The notes beneath the pieces are model-generated. The model was not told the origin of the DNA. It saw only the letters and a program-made list of their open reading frames with translations, and made no database searches. Below, piece by piece: positions 23,459-32,855 of a stretch of DNA of 35,205 nt. The stretch covers positions 1-35,205 of the forward strand of contig CAZKUV010000004.1 of NCBI GenBank assembly GCA_964556075.1, written 5' to 3'. The DNA comes from JAUIHN01 sp964556075. Its GTDB lineage: Bacteria > Patescibacteriota > Saccharimonadia > Saccharimonadales > Saccharimonadaceae. Made by a program: the position numbers and the translations under genes. Positions within the stretch are counted from its first letter, which is position 1, and each line of letters starts with the position of its first letter.

Positions 23459-24328
23459 ATGAATGTATTTGAAATTGTCATAGCTGTAGTGCTAATCGCA
23501 TTACTTTTTGAAGTAACCTATCTCGTCTTGAAAACATCGACAATTTTTTCGATGAAAAGAGGGGGTAGATTAATCCTCCTTGATACGTCTGTGCTCATTG
23601 ATGGAAGAATCGTGGGAGTAGCAAGATCAGGATTTATCAGCGGAACGCTTGTTATCCCAAGAAGCGTCATCGGGGAACTCCAGCTATTGGCAGACACTGC
23701 CGATCATGACAAGCGAGCCAGAGCGCGACATGGACTTGACGTTGTTGCAGAGCTCCAATCGTTACCAAACGTTGAAGTCGAGATATTACAAGATGGCAGT
23801 AAGGCGGATGAGGGGGTTGATGAGCGCCTTCTGAATCTGGCAAAAAAGCACAGCGCGGCGATATGCACGCTAGACTTTAATCTTAATAAAGTCGCGCTAG
23901 TTGAGAATATCGAAATACTAAATGTCAACGAACTCGCACAGTATCTCCGGATGGCTCATTTACCGGGAGAAAAGGTTCAATTGGAGCTTGTACAGAAGGG
24001 GCAAGATCCACATCAAGCGGTAGGGTATCTGCAAGATGGCACGATGGTGGTTGTTGAGCATGCCAATAAACTTATGGGCAAGACGGTTGAGGTCGAAGTC
24101 ACGCGCAGTCTTCAGACGGCAGCAGGTCGAATGATGTTTGCGAGACAGGTGGGCATCGATCAGAAAACTTCTGGAAAGAAACAACCTAACGAAAAAATCG
24201 AAAAAGAACAACGCCGACAAGAAAAAAAGCCATTCAATGGAAGGTCGCGCTCACATCAAAGGCGACAAAAAAAGAAAAATGATCCGGAGTCTAATCTTTT
24301 AGATCTTGTTGAGAAGTCATCGGAATAG
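23459..24328 (+). CDS. PIN-TRAM domain protein (YacL-like putative RNase)
   Basis: A 289-residue protein with a single N-terminal membrane segment (about 3-25), then a PIN nuclease domain and a C-terminal TRAM RNA-binding domain. PIN acidic residues are visible in LLDTSVLIDGR (Asp42), RSVIGELQLLAD (Glu73), ADEGVDERLL (Asp121) and ICTLDFNLNK (Asp139). The TRAM region includes GEKVQLELVQKGQDPHQAVG and QDGTMVVVEHANKLMGKTV. The tail is Lys/Arg/Gln-rich and probably binds nucleic acid. Firmicutes YacL has the same order but usually four membrane helices; here there is one. The radA-yacL adjacency is the same as in Bacillus. A terminator follows. Confidence 0.92.
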   Translation: MNVFEIVIAVVLIALLFEVTYLVLKTSTIFSMKRGGRLILLDTSVLIDGRIVGVARSGFISGTLVIPRSVIGELQLLADTADHDKRARARHGLDVVAELQSLPNVEVEILQDGSKADEGVDERLLNLAKKHSAAICTLDFNLNKVALVENIEILNVNELAQYLRMAHLPGEKVQLELVQKGQDPHQAVGYLQDGTMVVVEHANKLMGKTVEVEVTRSLQTAAGRMMFARQVGIDQKTSGKKQPNEKIEKEQRRQEKKPFNGRSRSHQRRQKKKNDPESNLLDLVEKSSE

Positions 24329-24335
24329 AAGGAAG

Positions 24336-24374
24336 CTACATCCAGTGTTGAGTACCGGATGTAGTAACGTTTTC
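24336..24374 (+). terminator. Terminator of the clpC-radA-PIN cluster
   Basis: CTACATCC (24336-24343) pairs with GGATGTAG (24357-24364) over a 13-base loop, followed after TAACG by TTTT. It lies in the 47-base gap before the convergent penicillin-binding protein gene. Confidence 0.65.
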
Positions 24375-24375
24375 G

Positions 24376-27006
24376 TCAAGGCGTGTACGATTTGGAAACC
24401 GTATGGCTATAGTAAGACTCATCGATAACAGTAGCCGTAATCTCTTGAGTGCTGTTATCCGTGAACTTATGGGTAGTAGAATATGATCCACCCGTGAGTG
24501 TTGCTATCGTTTGACCATTGACTGCTATGGTTACGCTTTGAATCTTCGCCTTCCCGCGACTAACGTCGACTCTTATCCGGTAATTTCCTCCTCCTTGCGG
24601 AATGATGTCGATATCGTCTATCGTAGGTCCGGCGTCTCCACAGCTATGTATGTCATCTTCTGCATTAGGGTCGTAGCCATCTGGAGCTGAGTATGACGGT
24701 TTGTTCGTGACAGGATCAACTATCTTTAGGACATTTATTTTTATTCGTGCACTTTCAGGAGTGCATTCCGTGGCGCGTTTCTTTGACACTCGATCAAAAA
24801 CCATCTCTTCGCCAACTTGCTGTGATTTCTTCTGATCGTACCAGGCGGGGTATAATTCTCCTTTGATGCGCTGAATTCCCTCTGGCTCAGTGAACCAGTC
24901 TCCTGGTTGCCACTTTCCTTCGGCTGCATAAACTTCCTTGTGAGCATATTCCATCACGGGACCGATTATCCTCGCAGGAATAGACGAGTTACCGTTTTTT
25001 AGGACACTGGTATCCGAATTTCCAAGCCATACACCCATAGTCAGTGCAGGACTATAGCTAACCGTCCAGATGTCCTTTGGCTTTCCTCCTTTATCCGAAG
25101 TACCAGTTTTTGCAGCAGTCTGTACACCCGGAATAAAGAGACCGTAGAAACGTGGGCCATAGAGACCTGCACGGGCATTATCGTCACTCAGAATGTCTGA
25201 AAGAATGTAACTTACCTGTGGATCAATAACCTGTTCTTCGGGAGGGTCTACAAAATTCTTGATCGTTTGGCCCTGGCTATTCTTGACCTCAAGAATGGTG
25301 CTGATAGGCTTATACGCTCCGTTTCGCCCTAGCGTAGCATATGCGTTAACCAAATCAATCTGCCTTGTTCCGCAACCGCCAATTGCTGACGCCAAACCGG
25401 CTTGAGCATCAGCTCCTTGAGTGCAGTAATTGGAATTTCCTAGGGCGCGTATTGTTTCCAGAGTTTCCTGAACACCTGATATATACATCGCCTTTACTGC
25501 AGGTACGTTTCGTGACAACGCCAGCGAACGACGAATATTAATGTTGCCTAGGAATCTTCCGTCGGCGTTTCTCAACGGAGCTCCATAGATGGAGTTCATA
25601 GTATTGTCGTCGGCGAGAACTGAACCGCTTCCAAAATTCGGCTTACCATCTGGTTGTGGTGAGAACAGCTGAGCATACACAAAAGGTTTGATGGTAGAAC
25701 CTGGCTGGATGTAAGCTACGGCAGCATTATCCTGCCCAAATCCTGGATGATTGAAATCGCGACTTCCCATCATGGCAATAATCTGTCCTGTTTTTGTATC
25801 TTCGACGGTCGCTGCACCGTTAGAGAAACCGGCATAGTCTGGCATTGATGAGGAGAACATTTCGTTCATTGACTCTTCGAGCTTGTTTTGTATACGGAGG
25901 TCGAGAGTAGTTTTTACGCTGAGTCCTCCACGCCCGACAGTAGCTTTTCCAAGTTCTGCTTCGAGCTGAGACCGTACCATCTGAACAAAGTGGGGAGCTT
26001 TGATGTCTTTAAACTGATCCGATTGCGGACGGATCGAGTCGAGAATCGGAACTTTCTTCGCTTCCTCGGCTTCCTGTTGAGTGATAAAGCCCTGGCTCGC
26101 CATATCGTTCAATACTTTATGTTGACGGGCGATAAGATCCTCGTTACCTTCCAGATTGTAGGGGTCAAGCCAACCTGGTTGGTTCGGTATGGCGGCAAGT
26201 AATGCCGACTCGGCAAGTGTGAGATCTTTGGCATCTTTATCGAAATACGTTTTTGCACCAGACTGCACACCGTTTCGACGACCCCCATATGGAGCTTCAT
26301 TAAGGTATAGCTTCAGAATTTCTTCCTTATCATACATACGTTCAACTTCGATTGCTAAGATAGCCTCTTTGATTTTTCGAGGAACACCATCTAGTCCTCG
26401 CTTGTGTGCCTCATCTGCAAAGAAGACTTGCTTAACTAGTTGCTGAGTGAGTGTCGAACCACCTTGAGTACTGCGCCCGTTCAAATTATTAATGGCTGAT
26501 CGAACGATGCCAGTAATACTGATTCCGCTATGCTTATAAAAATCCTTGTCCTCGATAGCGATAGTCGCTTTTTTCATATAGTCGCTAATCTGGTCGCTTT
26601 CGACGGCCATGGTATAGTTGCCGTCTCCTTTATCTTCCCAAAGAAGTGTGCCGTTTCGATCATAGTATGTAGTAACGGTGGTCTGAACGCGCTTGCTGAT
26701 TTCTCCAGGACGTATAGCGTCAAGATCTTTACGGTAATACGCAAACAGTCCTCCTACCATTAAGATGCCGAGTAGGATTCCGATTCCGGCAAGCTTAAAG
26801 GCAAATATTGCACCTTCTTTACTAAACCAGAATCGAATTACTCTTTTAGGGTGCATCCGATAGAGCGTTCGAAGAACGGGGTGTTTGGGCAATGTGGCAA
26901 GATACTCGGCTTTTTTACGAGCTCTCGCATCTTTTCTTAATCGGCGTTTATGCACAAGATTGGAATATACTCTCATCGTGCGTGATTTACTTGGTGTCTT
27001 GACCAC
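24376..27006 (-). CDS. Class A penicillin-binding protein (glycosyltransferase/transpeptidase)
   Basis: An 876-residue bifunctional peptidoglycan synthase. A basic cytoplasmic tail (about 1-70, many Arg/Lys) precedes the membrane anchor (LAGIGILLGILMVGGLFAY, 72-90). The GT51 domain has IEDKDFYKH (catalytic Glu152) and QGGSTLTQQLVKQ (181-193). The transpeptidase has SxxK in PGSTIKPF (Ser437-Lys440), SxN in ALSRNVPA (Ser498-Asn500) and KTGT (633-636). The C-terminal ~110 residues look like an extra beta-rich domain. I use the GTG at 27006, which has GGGAAG eight bases upstream; an ATG at 26976 would shorten the tail by ten residues. It shows that the cell makes its own cross-linked wall. Confidence 0.95.
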   Translation of the reverse strand: MVKTPSKSRTMRVYSNLVHKRRLRKDARARKKAEYLATLPKHPVLRTLYRMHPKRVIRFWFSKEGAIFAFKLAGIGILLGILMVGGLFAYYRKDLDAIRPGEISKRVQTTVTTYYDRNGTLLWEDKGDGNYTMAVESDQISDYMKKATIAIEDKDFYKHSGISITGIVRSAINNLNGRSTQGGSTLTQQLVKQVFFADEAHKRGLDGVPRKIKEAILAIEVERMYDKEEILKLYLNEAPYGGRRNGVQSGAKTYFDKDAKDLTLAESALLAAIPNQPGWLDPYNLEGNEDLIARQHKVLNDMASQGFITQQEAEEAKKVPILDSIRPQSDQFKDIKAPHFVQMVRSQLEAELGKATVGRGGLSVKTTLDLRIQNKLEESMNEMFSSSMPDYAGFSNGAATVEDTKTGQIIAMMGSRDFNHPGFGQDNAAVAYIQPGSTIKPFVYAQLFSPQPDGKPNFGSGSVLADDNTMNSIYGAPLRNADGRFLGNINIRRSLALSRNVPAVKAMYISGVQETLETIRALGNSNYCTQGADAQAGLASAIGGCGTRQIDLVNAYATLGRNGAYKPISTILEVKNSQGQTIKNFVDPPEEQVIDPQVSYILSDILSDDNARAGLYGPRFYGLFIPGVQTAAKTGTSDKGGKPKDIWTVSYSPALTMGVWLGNSDTSVLKNGNSSIPARIIGPVMEYAHKEVYAAEGKWQPGDWFTEPEGIQRIKGELYPAWYDQKKSQQVGEEMVFDRVSKKRATECTPESARIKINVLKIVDPVTNKPSYSAPDGYDPNAEDDIHSCGDAGPTIDDIDIIPQGGGNYRIRVDVSRGKAKIQSVTIAVNGQTIATLTGGSYSTTHKFTDNSTQEITATVIDESYYSHTVSKSYTP

Positions 27007-27039
27007 GTTTGATACTTCCCATAAGCAATATTATTTCCC

Positions 27040-27045
27040 ATTATA
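27040..27045 (-). promoter_or_regulatory. Extended -10 promoter of the penicillin-binding protein
   Basis: On the minus strand, TGC-TATAAT lies 33 bases upstream of the GTG start. It is divergent from the tyrS promoter, with no convincing -35. Confidence 0.6.
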
Positions 27046-27090
27046 GCACTTTCTTTTTTGGCAAGAGATATTGTATATGATCAGTTTTGC

Positions 27091-27096
27091 TATACT
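27091..27096 (+). promoter_or_regulatory. Extended -10 promoter of tyrS
   Basis: TGC-TATACT lies 28 bases upstream of the ATG, followed by a leader with AAGGAG at 27112-27117. No convincing -35. Confidence 0.6.
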
Positions 27097-27124
27097 GATA
27101 ATAGTTTAGCTAAGGAGAGCGGTG

Positions 27125-28339
27125 ATGAAATTATCCGAAGAACTGCAATGGCGCGGTTTTTACAACCAGGTAACATTTGAGTCGGCCAGCGAGCTGGATA
27201 ATACTGAGTTCACGTTATATCTTGGTACAGATCCTTCTGGTGATAGTCTGCATGTCGGACATCTGGCAGTTTATATGATGGTGCGAAGGTTTCTTGACCG
27301 TGGGCATAAAGTCGTCCTATTGGTTGGTGGTGGTACAGGTGTTATCGGCGATCCTGGAGGTAAAAACGAAGAACGTACATTGCTTTCGCTTGATACCATT
27401 GCTGCGAATTCACAAGCTCTCTCTAGACAGGTAAGCAAACTCTTTAGCGACCAAGAGTTCACCTTGGTGAATAATTATGACTGGTTGAAACAGGTTAGCA
27501 TTTTAGAATTTCTAAGAGATGTCGGCAAGCATTTCAGTATGACCCAGCTAGTGCAGCGTGAATATATTGCCAACCGAATGGGTGAAGGTGGCAGTGGCAT
27601 AAGCTATGCAGAGTTCAGCTATACGCTGCTTCAAGGATATGACTTCTGGCACTTATATAAGAATTTTGGTGTTAATCTGCAAATTGGCGGTAGCGATCAA
27701 TGGGGTAATATCCTATCTGGAGTGGAACTTATTAGGAAAAAAGAAGAGGCGGTCGTTCACGGTATGACGGCACCGCTTGTTATTAATAAGTCTACAGGTA
27801 AGAAATTTGGCAAAAGCGAAGGCGGGGCGGTATGGCTAGATGAAACAAAAACAAGTGTCTATAAGTTTTATCAGTTTTGGCTTAATACCGATGACGAAAG
27901 TGCGATAGACTATCTCAAACTCTTCACGTTGCTTGACAAAGACCAAATAGAGGCAATCGAGGAAAATCATGCTGTCAACCCAGGCGCACGCTCAGCTCAG
28001 AAAGCGCTTGCACGTGAAGTTACTCAACTTGTACACGGCAGGAAACGAACCGAAAGCGTTATTAAAGTTACTGAAGCGCTGTTTAGCGGTGGAGGTATCG
28101 AACGGCTTGATGACGATGAAATCGAGATGCTTTCGAAAGAACTTCCTACAGTACCAGTCGGAACTACAGCGGTCGAAGCGCTTGTAAGTAGCGGACAAGC
28201 GTCCAGTAATGGTGAAGCGCGGCGATTAATTACAAATAATGCTATCGCCGTAAACGGTGAGAAAATTACTGATGATTGTTCGATTACAAATCCAAGTCTG
28301 ATCAAGAAAGGGAAGAACTCCTTTATCCTAGTACGTTAG
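27125..28339 (+). CDS. tyrS: Tyrosyl-tRNA synthetase
   Basis: A class I aminoacyl-tRNA synthetase that charges tRNA(Tyr). The 404-residue protein has the HIGH motif as HVGH (43-46, in PSGDSLHVGHL), the Tyr-pocket region LQGYDFWHLYKNFG, GGSDQWGNI, and the KMSKS equivalent KFGKS (227-231). A C-terminal S4 RNA-binding domain follows (SSNGEARRLITNNAIAVNGE). The ATG at 27125 has AAGGAG seven bases upstream; a GTG directly before it is in frame but less well spaced. The domain arrangement is of the TyrZ/TyrS bacterial type with S4. It has its own promoter, divergent from the penicillin-binding protein gene. Confidence 0.97.
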   Translation: MKLSEELQWRGFYNQVTFESASELDNTEFTLYLGTDPSGDSLHVGHLAVYMMVRRFLDRGHKVVLLVGGGTGVIGDPGGKNEERTLLSLDTIAANSQALSRQVSKLFSDQEFTLVNNYDWLKQVSILEFLRDVGKHFSMTQLVQREYIANRMGEGGSGISYAEFSYTLLQGYDFWHLYKNFGVNLQIGGSDQWGNILSGVELIRKKEEAVVHGMTAPLVINKSTGKKFGKSEGGAVWLDETKTSVYKFYQFWLNTDDESAIDYLKLFTLLDKDQIEAIEENHAVNPGARSAQKALAREVTQLVHGRKRTESVIKVTEALFSGGGIERLDDDEIEMLSKELPTVPVGTTAVEALVSSGQASSNGEARRLITNNAIAVNGEKITDDCSITNPSLIKKGKNSFILVR

Positions 28340-28355
28340 CTGTCTGACGAAATGC

Positions 28356-28361
28356 TATAAT
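28356..28361 (+). promoter_or_regulatory. Extended -10 promoter of the phosphohexomutase gene
   Basis: TGC-TATAAT lies 35 bases upstream of the ATG at 28397. The leader carries GGAGG at a good distance. Confidence 0.6.
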
Positions 28362-28396
28362 TAAAGCTCAGGCATTACTCGTAATCTGGAGGGTCT

Positions 28397-30175
28397 ATGA
28401 CCGACTATCGCAAGCATCTATCGGATGCAGCAGCTGCTAATATAACGAAGTGGCTTAATGAGCCGAAATATGCCGAGTTCAAAGCAGAGCTCGAACATAT
28501 GATTGCGAATGAGCAGTGGCAGGAGCTCGACGATGCTTTCTTCAAGACCATAGAATTCGGCACTGGAGGAATTCGCGGCACGACAGGGTTGGGTTCAAAT
28601 CGCATTTCTAAGGTCACGATTGGCGAGGCTACGCAAGCACTAACAATGTATATTAAAGACATTGACCCTTTGGCAGCCAAACGCGGTATAGTAATCGCCT
28701 GCGACACTAGACTTACTTCGGAAGCGTTTAGTCGTCATGCTGCAGAAGTGTGTGCTGGTAACGGTGTAAAAGCATTAGTGTTTGAGCATTTTAGGTCTAC
28801 ACCGGAGCTTAGTTTCGCTGTGAGACACCTTGATGCTGCCGCAGGAATTGTGATTAGCGCTAGTCACAACCCCCCGAACGACAATGGTTTCAAAGCATAT
28901 CTTGCTGATGGAGGTCAATTAGTCCCTCCCCATGATAAAGGGGTCATTACCCGTGTACAGGAAGTAGAAACAATCAATTTACTCGATTTTGAAACCGCAC
29001 GGGACCGCGGCTTGATAGAAGTTATTGGAGAGTCGGTTGATAGTGCGTATATTTCCGCCGTCCTGAACGAGTCGCTTTCCGGTATTCGCGACCTCAACAT
29101 AGTTTACTCACCACTCCATGGGGCAGGAATGACAAGCACACTTAAGGTCTTGGAGAATGCAGGGTTTGAAGTGCTTCAAGTTGAAGATCAGATGATTCCA
29201 GACGGGAACTTTCCAACAATTGAAGGAGGTAAAGCGAACCCAGAAGAGAAGTCTGCGAATGACCGTGCAGTCGCAAAAATGTTGGCCGAGGGAGCCGATA
29301 TAGCAATAACTAATGATCCAGATGCCGATCGTATCGGAGTTGTTGTCCGCGAGGGCTCACAGCCAATTTATCTGACTGGACATCAGTCCGCCGTGCTTGC
29401 AACTGAGTTTTCACTTCGGAAACTTTACGAGGCTGGCGAACTATCACAATATCACTACATCGCAAAAACTATCGTCACGAGCGACATGATGAAAGCTGTA
29501 GCCGATCGATACGGAGTTAAAACGTACGGGGATATGCTGGTAGGTTTTAAATATATCGGCGAGTTATTACTTCAAAAAGATTCGACGAAGGAAATTTTCG
29601 TTATTGGTGGCGAGGAAAGCTACGGGCTACTTAAAGGTGACTATACACGAGATAAGGACGGCGCCGTAGGCGCGCTTGTATTGGCTGAATATGCTGCTGA
29701 ACTGAAACAAGAAGGGAAGACTTTGCACGATAGGTTGATAGAACTTTATAGCGAGTATGGCTTGTACAGGGAGCGTCTCGATACGATTGTTAGTCCTGGC
29801 GCTGAAGGGTTTAAGCAGATACAAAAGAGTATGGAGAGACTTCGTACAAATACTCCAAGTCGTATAGCTGGGTATAATGTCACAGCGATCGCCGACTACC
29901 AAATCCTTAAGAAAACAGAGATTTTATCAGGGACACAGTCCCCGCTTGCATGCCAGGTTGGCGGTGATGTGGTAGTGCTTGAGTTTGGCGACGAACGTCG
30001 TCGAATAACTGTTCGACCGAGCGGCACAGAACCAAAGTTAAAATTTTACGTACAGTGGTACCAAGATAGTAGCAGTAACAGTAACCAAATACGCCTTGAT
30101 ATGGCTGCCTTAGATAGCGAGCTAGAAGCGATATCTCGTGAGCTCGAGGGTATGCTGTTAGATAAACCGGGCTAA
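28397..30175 (+). CDS. Phosphoglucomutase/phosphomannomutase family enzyme (PgcA-like)
   Basis: An alpha-D-phosphohexomutase, 592 residues, that interconverts hexose-1- and hexose-6-phosphates through a phosphoserine. Four domains are visible: GTGGIRGTTGLGSNRIS in domain 1 with the active-site serine in VISASHNPPNDNGFKAY (Ser156), the metal loop TNDPDADRIG, the sugar loop GGEESYGLLKGDYTRDKDG, and the phosphate-binding loop RPSGTEPKLKFYV. The length and N-terminal extension fit the PgcA/Pgm long form rather than GlmM (~450 aa). Glucose-1-phosphate from it could feed GalU. GGAGG lies seven bases before the ATG. Sugar specificity (Glc, Man or both) cannot be fixed by eye. Confidence 0.93.
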   Translation: MTDYRKHLSDAAAANITKWLNEPKYAEFKAELEHMIANEQWQELDDAFFKTIEFGTGGIRGTTGLGSNRISKVTIGEATQALTMYIKDIDPLAAKRGIVIACDTRLTSEAFSRHAAEVCAGNGVKALVFEHFRSTPELSFAVRHLDAAAGIVISASHNPPNDNGFKAYLADGGQLVPPHDKGVITRVQEVETINLLDFETARDRGLIEVIGESVDSAYISAVLNESLSGIRDLNIVYSPLHGAGMTSTLKVLENAGFEVLQVEDQMIPDGNFPTIEGGKANPEEKSANDRAVAKMLAEGADIAITNDPDADRIGVVVREGSQPIYLTGHQSAVLATEFSLRKLYEAGELSQYHYIAKTIVTSDMMKAVADRYGVKTYGDMLVGFKYIGELLLQKDSTKEIFVIGGEESYGLLKGDYTRDKDGAVGALVLAEYAAELKQEGKTLHDRLIELYSEYGLYRERLDTIVSPGAEGFKQIQKSMERLRTNTPSRIAGYNVTAIADYQILKKTEILSGTQSPLACQVGGDVVVLEFGDERRRITVRPSGTEPKLKFYVQWYQDSSSNSNQIRLDMAALDSELEAISRELEGMLLDKPG

Positions 30176-30241
30176 ATCCACAGAGAATGATCCGTGACTC
30201 ACCTTGAAGTGAAAAGAGCTTAAGGTTAAGATAAGCAGTGT

Positions 30242-30772
30242 ATGGGTATTTCGCCAAAAATAACCAGAGCTGGCTTTACTATCGTTGAGTTACTTATTGT
30301 CATCGTCGTCATAGCTATACTTGCAGCAATATCAGTAGTAGCTTATACGGGAATTCAAAATCGTGCAAATGACACCGCAGTCCAATCTGATATTCGAAAT
30401 TTTGCTAGTAAGGTAATGGAATTCCACGCAATTAACGGCAGGTACCCATTAGGGTATAGCGGTATCACCGGAAGCACTGGCGTTGGTCCCGTAGAAGGTA
30501 TTTCGAAGTTCAGCCTAGCTCGTGGGGCATATGCAACAGATGTGTATAATTTCTATTATTGCGAGGCAGACGGAGACTTTGCTGTAGGAGCTGTAAGCAA
30601 ATCTGGTAAGCGGTTTTACTATCGCTCAGGTGCTGGTCTTTCCGAGTATACAGGATCATGGAGTGGAGCTGCTGTAAATTGCACTGGAATGGGGCTTGCG
30701 TCAGGGTATACCTATTCTCTCGCCCATAATATAGTAAATGGTGTCGGTTCGTGGACGGCATGGTCTCAGTAA
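30242..30772 (+). CDS. Type IV prepilin-like protein 2
   Basis: A 176-residue protein with a short leader MGISPKITRAG and the prepilin cleavage site G|FTIVELLIVIVVIAILAAIS, with Glu at +5. The stem VAYTGIQNRANDTAVQSDIR follows. The first ~35 mature residues are almost identical to those of the prepilin at 7066. The head domain differs and is Gly/Tyr/Ser-rich, with only two Cys (YYCEADGD and NCTGMG) that could form the C-terminal disulfide loop of pilins. There is no Shine-Dalgarno site. Its upstream region shares ACCTTnAAGT and TAAGCAGT with the first prepilin. Role as major or minor pilin is unknown. Confidence 0.9.
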   Translation: MGISPKITRAGFTIVELLIVIVVIAILAAISVVAYTGIQNRANDTAVQSDIRNFASKVMEFHAINGRYPLGYSGITGSTGVGPVEGISKFSLARGAYATDVYNFYYCEADGDFAVGAVSKSGKRFYYRSGAGLSEYTGSWSGAAVNCTGMGLASGYTYSLAHNIVNGVGSWTAWSQ

Positions 30773-30793
30773 AACATTGTTCACTGAAATTGG

Positions 30794-30799
30794 TATAAT
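30794..30799 (+). promoter_or_regulatory. Near-leaderless promoter -10 for recG
   Basis: TGG-TATAAT (extended -10) ends eight bases before the ATG at 30808. There is no Shine-Dalgarno site. Confidence 0.6.
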
Positions 30800-30807
30800 A
30801 CAGCAAT

Positions 30808-32841
30808 ATGAATTTGACTTCACCTTTAAGTAGTGTAAAGGGTGTGGGGGTTAAGACAGCCGAGCAGTTCGCTGCTGCAGGAATTCATACTGTTGACGAC
30901 ATTATAAACTTTCTTCCTCGCAAACATGAAGATTTTTCAGAAGTGACCAGCATCCGGGATATTCGTCCCGGTAAGATGACAATTAAAGCTAGATGCGAAA
31001 CGATTAGTACCCGACCTGTGCGCAGGGGGTTGCGAATAACGACAGCGACACTGGCTGATGATACAGGTAAACTTCAAGCTGTCTGGTTCAATCAGCCGTA
31101 TCGTACGGCACAGCTAGCAAATCCAGACGAGGAGTTTTTCTTTTCAGGTGAGTTCGAATTTAATTACAACCGGTATCAACTCACAAATCCGAGCGCGGAA
31201 AAGGTAAGCGACATGCCGATTCAAACCGATCGTATCTTGCCAGTGTATCCTGCGATAAAGGGATTAAAAAGTCAGATTGTACGTAAAGTCTTAGCTGAAC
31301 TAAAACCTTTGATTACGATGTTACCTGAAACTTTGCCGGCTAGCACCCTAAAAACTGAGAAATTAGTGTCCCGATCAGAAGCCATCCTTGGTATGCACTT
31401 TCCAAAGACTCTTGATGAAGTAAAAAATGCTTATGAAAGGTTGGCTTTCGAGGAAGTGTTCCAGTTACTCCTAGCCAGCCAATTAAATAAACAAGAGAAT
31501 GCAAAGCTATCGGGATGGCACATACCTTTTGAGCAGCCAGTGGTTGCGGGGTTCGTCCGAAAACTCCCATTCGCACTGACAAACGCTCAACGGAGGGCTG
31601 CTTGGGAAATTTTACAAGATTTTGAGCGCTCAACACCAATGAACCGATTGCTCCAGGGAGATGTTGGTTCAGGGAAGACGGTTGTTGCCGGGTTGGCGGC
31701 TAGACAAGTTGCATCAGCAGGGTTGCAAACGGCAGTCATGGCGCCAACAGAGATTCTGGCTACTCAACATGCTGAAACTCTACGAGGACTTTTGGAGCCG
31801 TTCGGCGTTACGGTTGCGCTACTCACAGGCAGTGTAAAAGGAAACGCCCGACAAGTCCTTTATAAAAATATCAACAATGGAAGTGTAGATGTGATTGTTG
31901 GAACCCACGCGCTAATTCAAGAGACGGTTAAGTTCCATAGGCTCGGATTTGCGGTGGTGGACGAACAGCACCGTTTCGGGGTAGCTCAGAGACAAGCTTT
32001 ACTCGACAAATCCGAGCGTATGCCACATATGCTAGCGATGACTGCCACACCTATCCCGCGTAGCCTTGCGCTGACAGTATACGGAGAGTTGGATATTAGT
32101 ATTCTTAACGAGCGACCTAAGGGGAGAAAGCGGATCGAAACGAAAATCTGGTCACCAAATAGCCGAAATCAGCTGTATGAAAAAGTCAATCAGGAGATTG
32201 CAATTGGTCGTCAGGCATACGTTATCTGTGGACTTATTGATGGTAGTGGTGAAGGGGAGCGAAAAAGCGTAGAAACTGAGTATAAAAGATTAAAAGAATC
32301 AGTCTTCAAAAATCGTCGAATTGGCCTATTGCATGGACGATTGAAGTCGGAAGAAAAAGAAAAAATCATGGCGAAATTTTCTGAGGGTGAGATAGATATT
32401 TTAGTTAGCACCACTGTTGTGGAGGTTGGGGTAGATGTACCGAATGCGACTGTGATGATAATCGAAAACGCAGATACTTTCGGTTTGGCTCAGTTACATC
32501 AGTTGCGGGGGAGAGTAGGGAGGTCGAATTACCAGAGCTACTGCTTTCTAGTAATGAGCGACAGCAGTAAGCCATCCGAGCGGTTACGAGAAATTGAGCG
32601 TTCAGACGATGGATTTTATCTCGCCGAAGTAGATCTAAAACTACGAGGTCCAGGAGAAATATATGGCAAAGCGCAACATGGAGCCCTTGACTTGAAGATA
32701 GCGACACTGAGCGACACAAAGATGATAATTCGAGCACAGAACAGCGTTAAGGCATTTATCGAATCGGGTGAAGACCTGCAAAACTATGGTGAGCTGGCGC
32801 GAAGAGTAGCTCGCTACCAACGAATAACAACCCTGAATTAG
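30808..32841 (+). CDS. recG: ATP-dependent DNA helicase RecG
   Basis: RecG reverses stalled replication forks and processes branched DNA. The 677-residue protein has an N-terminal wedge/OB domain (LSSVKGVGVKTAEQFAAAGI, then the OB-fold around residues 50-140) and a superfamily 2 helicase core with Walker A GDVGSGKT (284-291), DEQH in VVDEQHRFGVAQR (about 385), TATPIPRSLALT, VSTTVVEVGVDVPNAT and LHQLRGRVGRSNYQSYCFLV. Length is typical of the family. It is followed 14 bases later by rsmD, a common bacterial neighbour, but rsmD has its own -10 in that gap. Confidence 0.97.
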   Translation: MNLTSPLSSVKGVGVKTAEQFAAAGIHTVDDIINFLPRKHEDFSEVTSIRDIRPGKMTIKARCETISTRPVRRGLRITTATLADDTGKLQAVWFNQPYRTAQLANPDEEFFFSGEFEFNYNRYQLTNPSAEKVSDMPIQTDRILPVYPAIKGLKSQIVRKVLAELKPLITMLPETLPASTLKTEKLVSRSEAILGMHFPKTLDEVKNAYERLAFEEVFQLLLASQLNKQENAKLSGWHIPFEQPVVAGFVRKLPFALTNAQRRAAWEILQDFERSTPMNRLLQGDVGSGKTVVAGLAARQVASAGLQTAVMAPTEILATQHAETLRGLLEPFGVTVALLTGSVKGNARQVLYKNINNGSVDVIVGTHALIQETVKFHRLGFAVVDEQHRFGVAQRQALLDKSERMPHMLAMTATPIPRSLALTVYGELDISILNERPKGRKRIETKIWSPNSRNQLYEKVNQEIAIGRQAYVICGLIDGSGEGERKSVETEYKRLKESVFKNRRIGLLHGRLKSEEKEKIMAKFSEGEIDILVSTTVVEVGVDVPNATVMIIENADTFGLAQLHQLRGRVGRSNYQSYCFLVMSDSSKPSERLREIERSDDGFYLAEVDLKLRGPGEIYGKAQHGALDLKIATLSDTKMIIRAQNSVKAFIESGEDLQNYGELARRVARYQRITTLN

Positions 32842-32843
32842 GG

Positions 32844-32849
32844 TACAAT
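32844..32849 (+). promoter_or_regulatory. Leaderless-type promoter -10 for rsmD
   Basis: TACAAT ends exactly six bases (AATGAT) before the ATG at 32856, starting just two bases after the recG stop codon. No Shine-Dalgarno site is present. Confidence 0.6.
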
Positions 32850-32855
32850 AATGAT

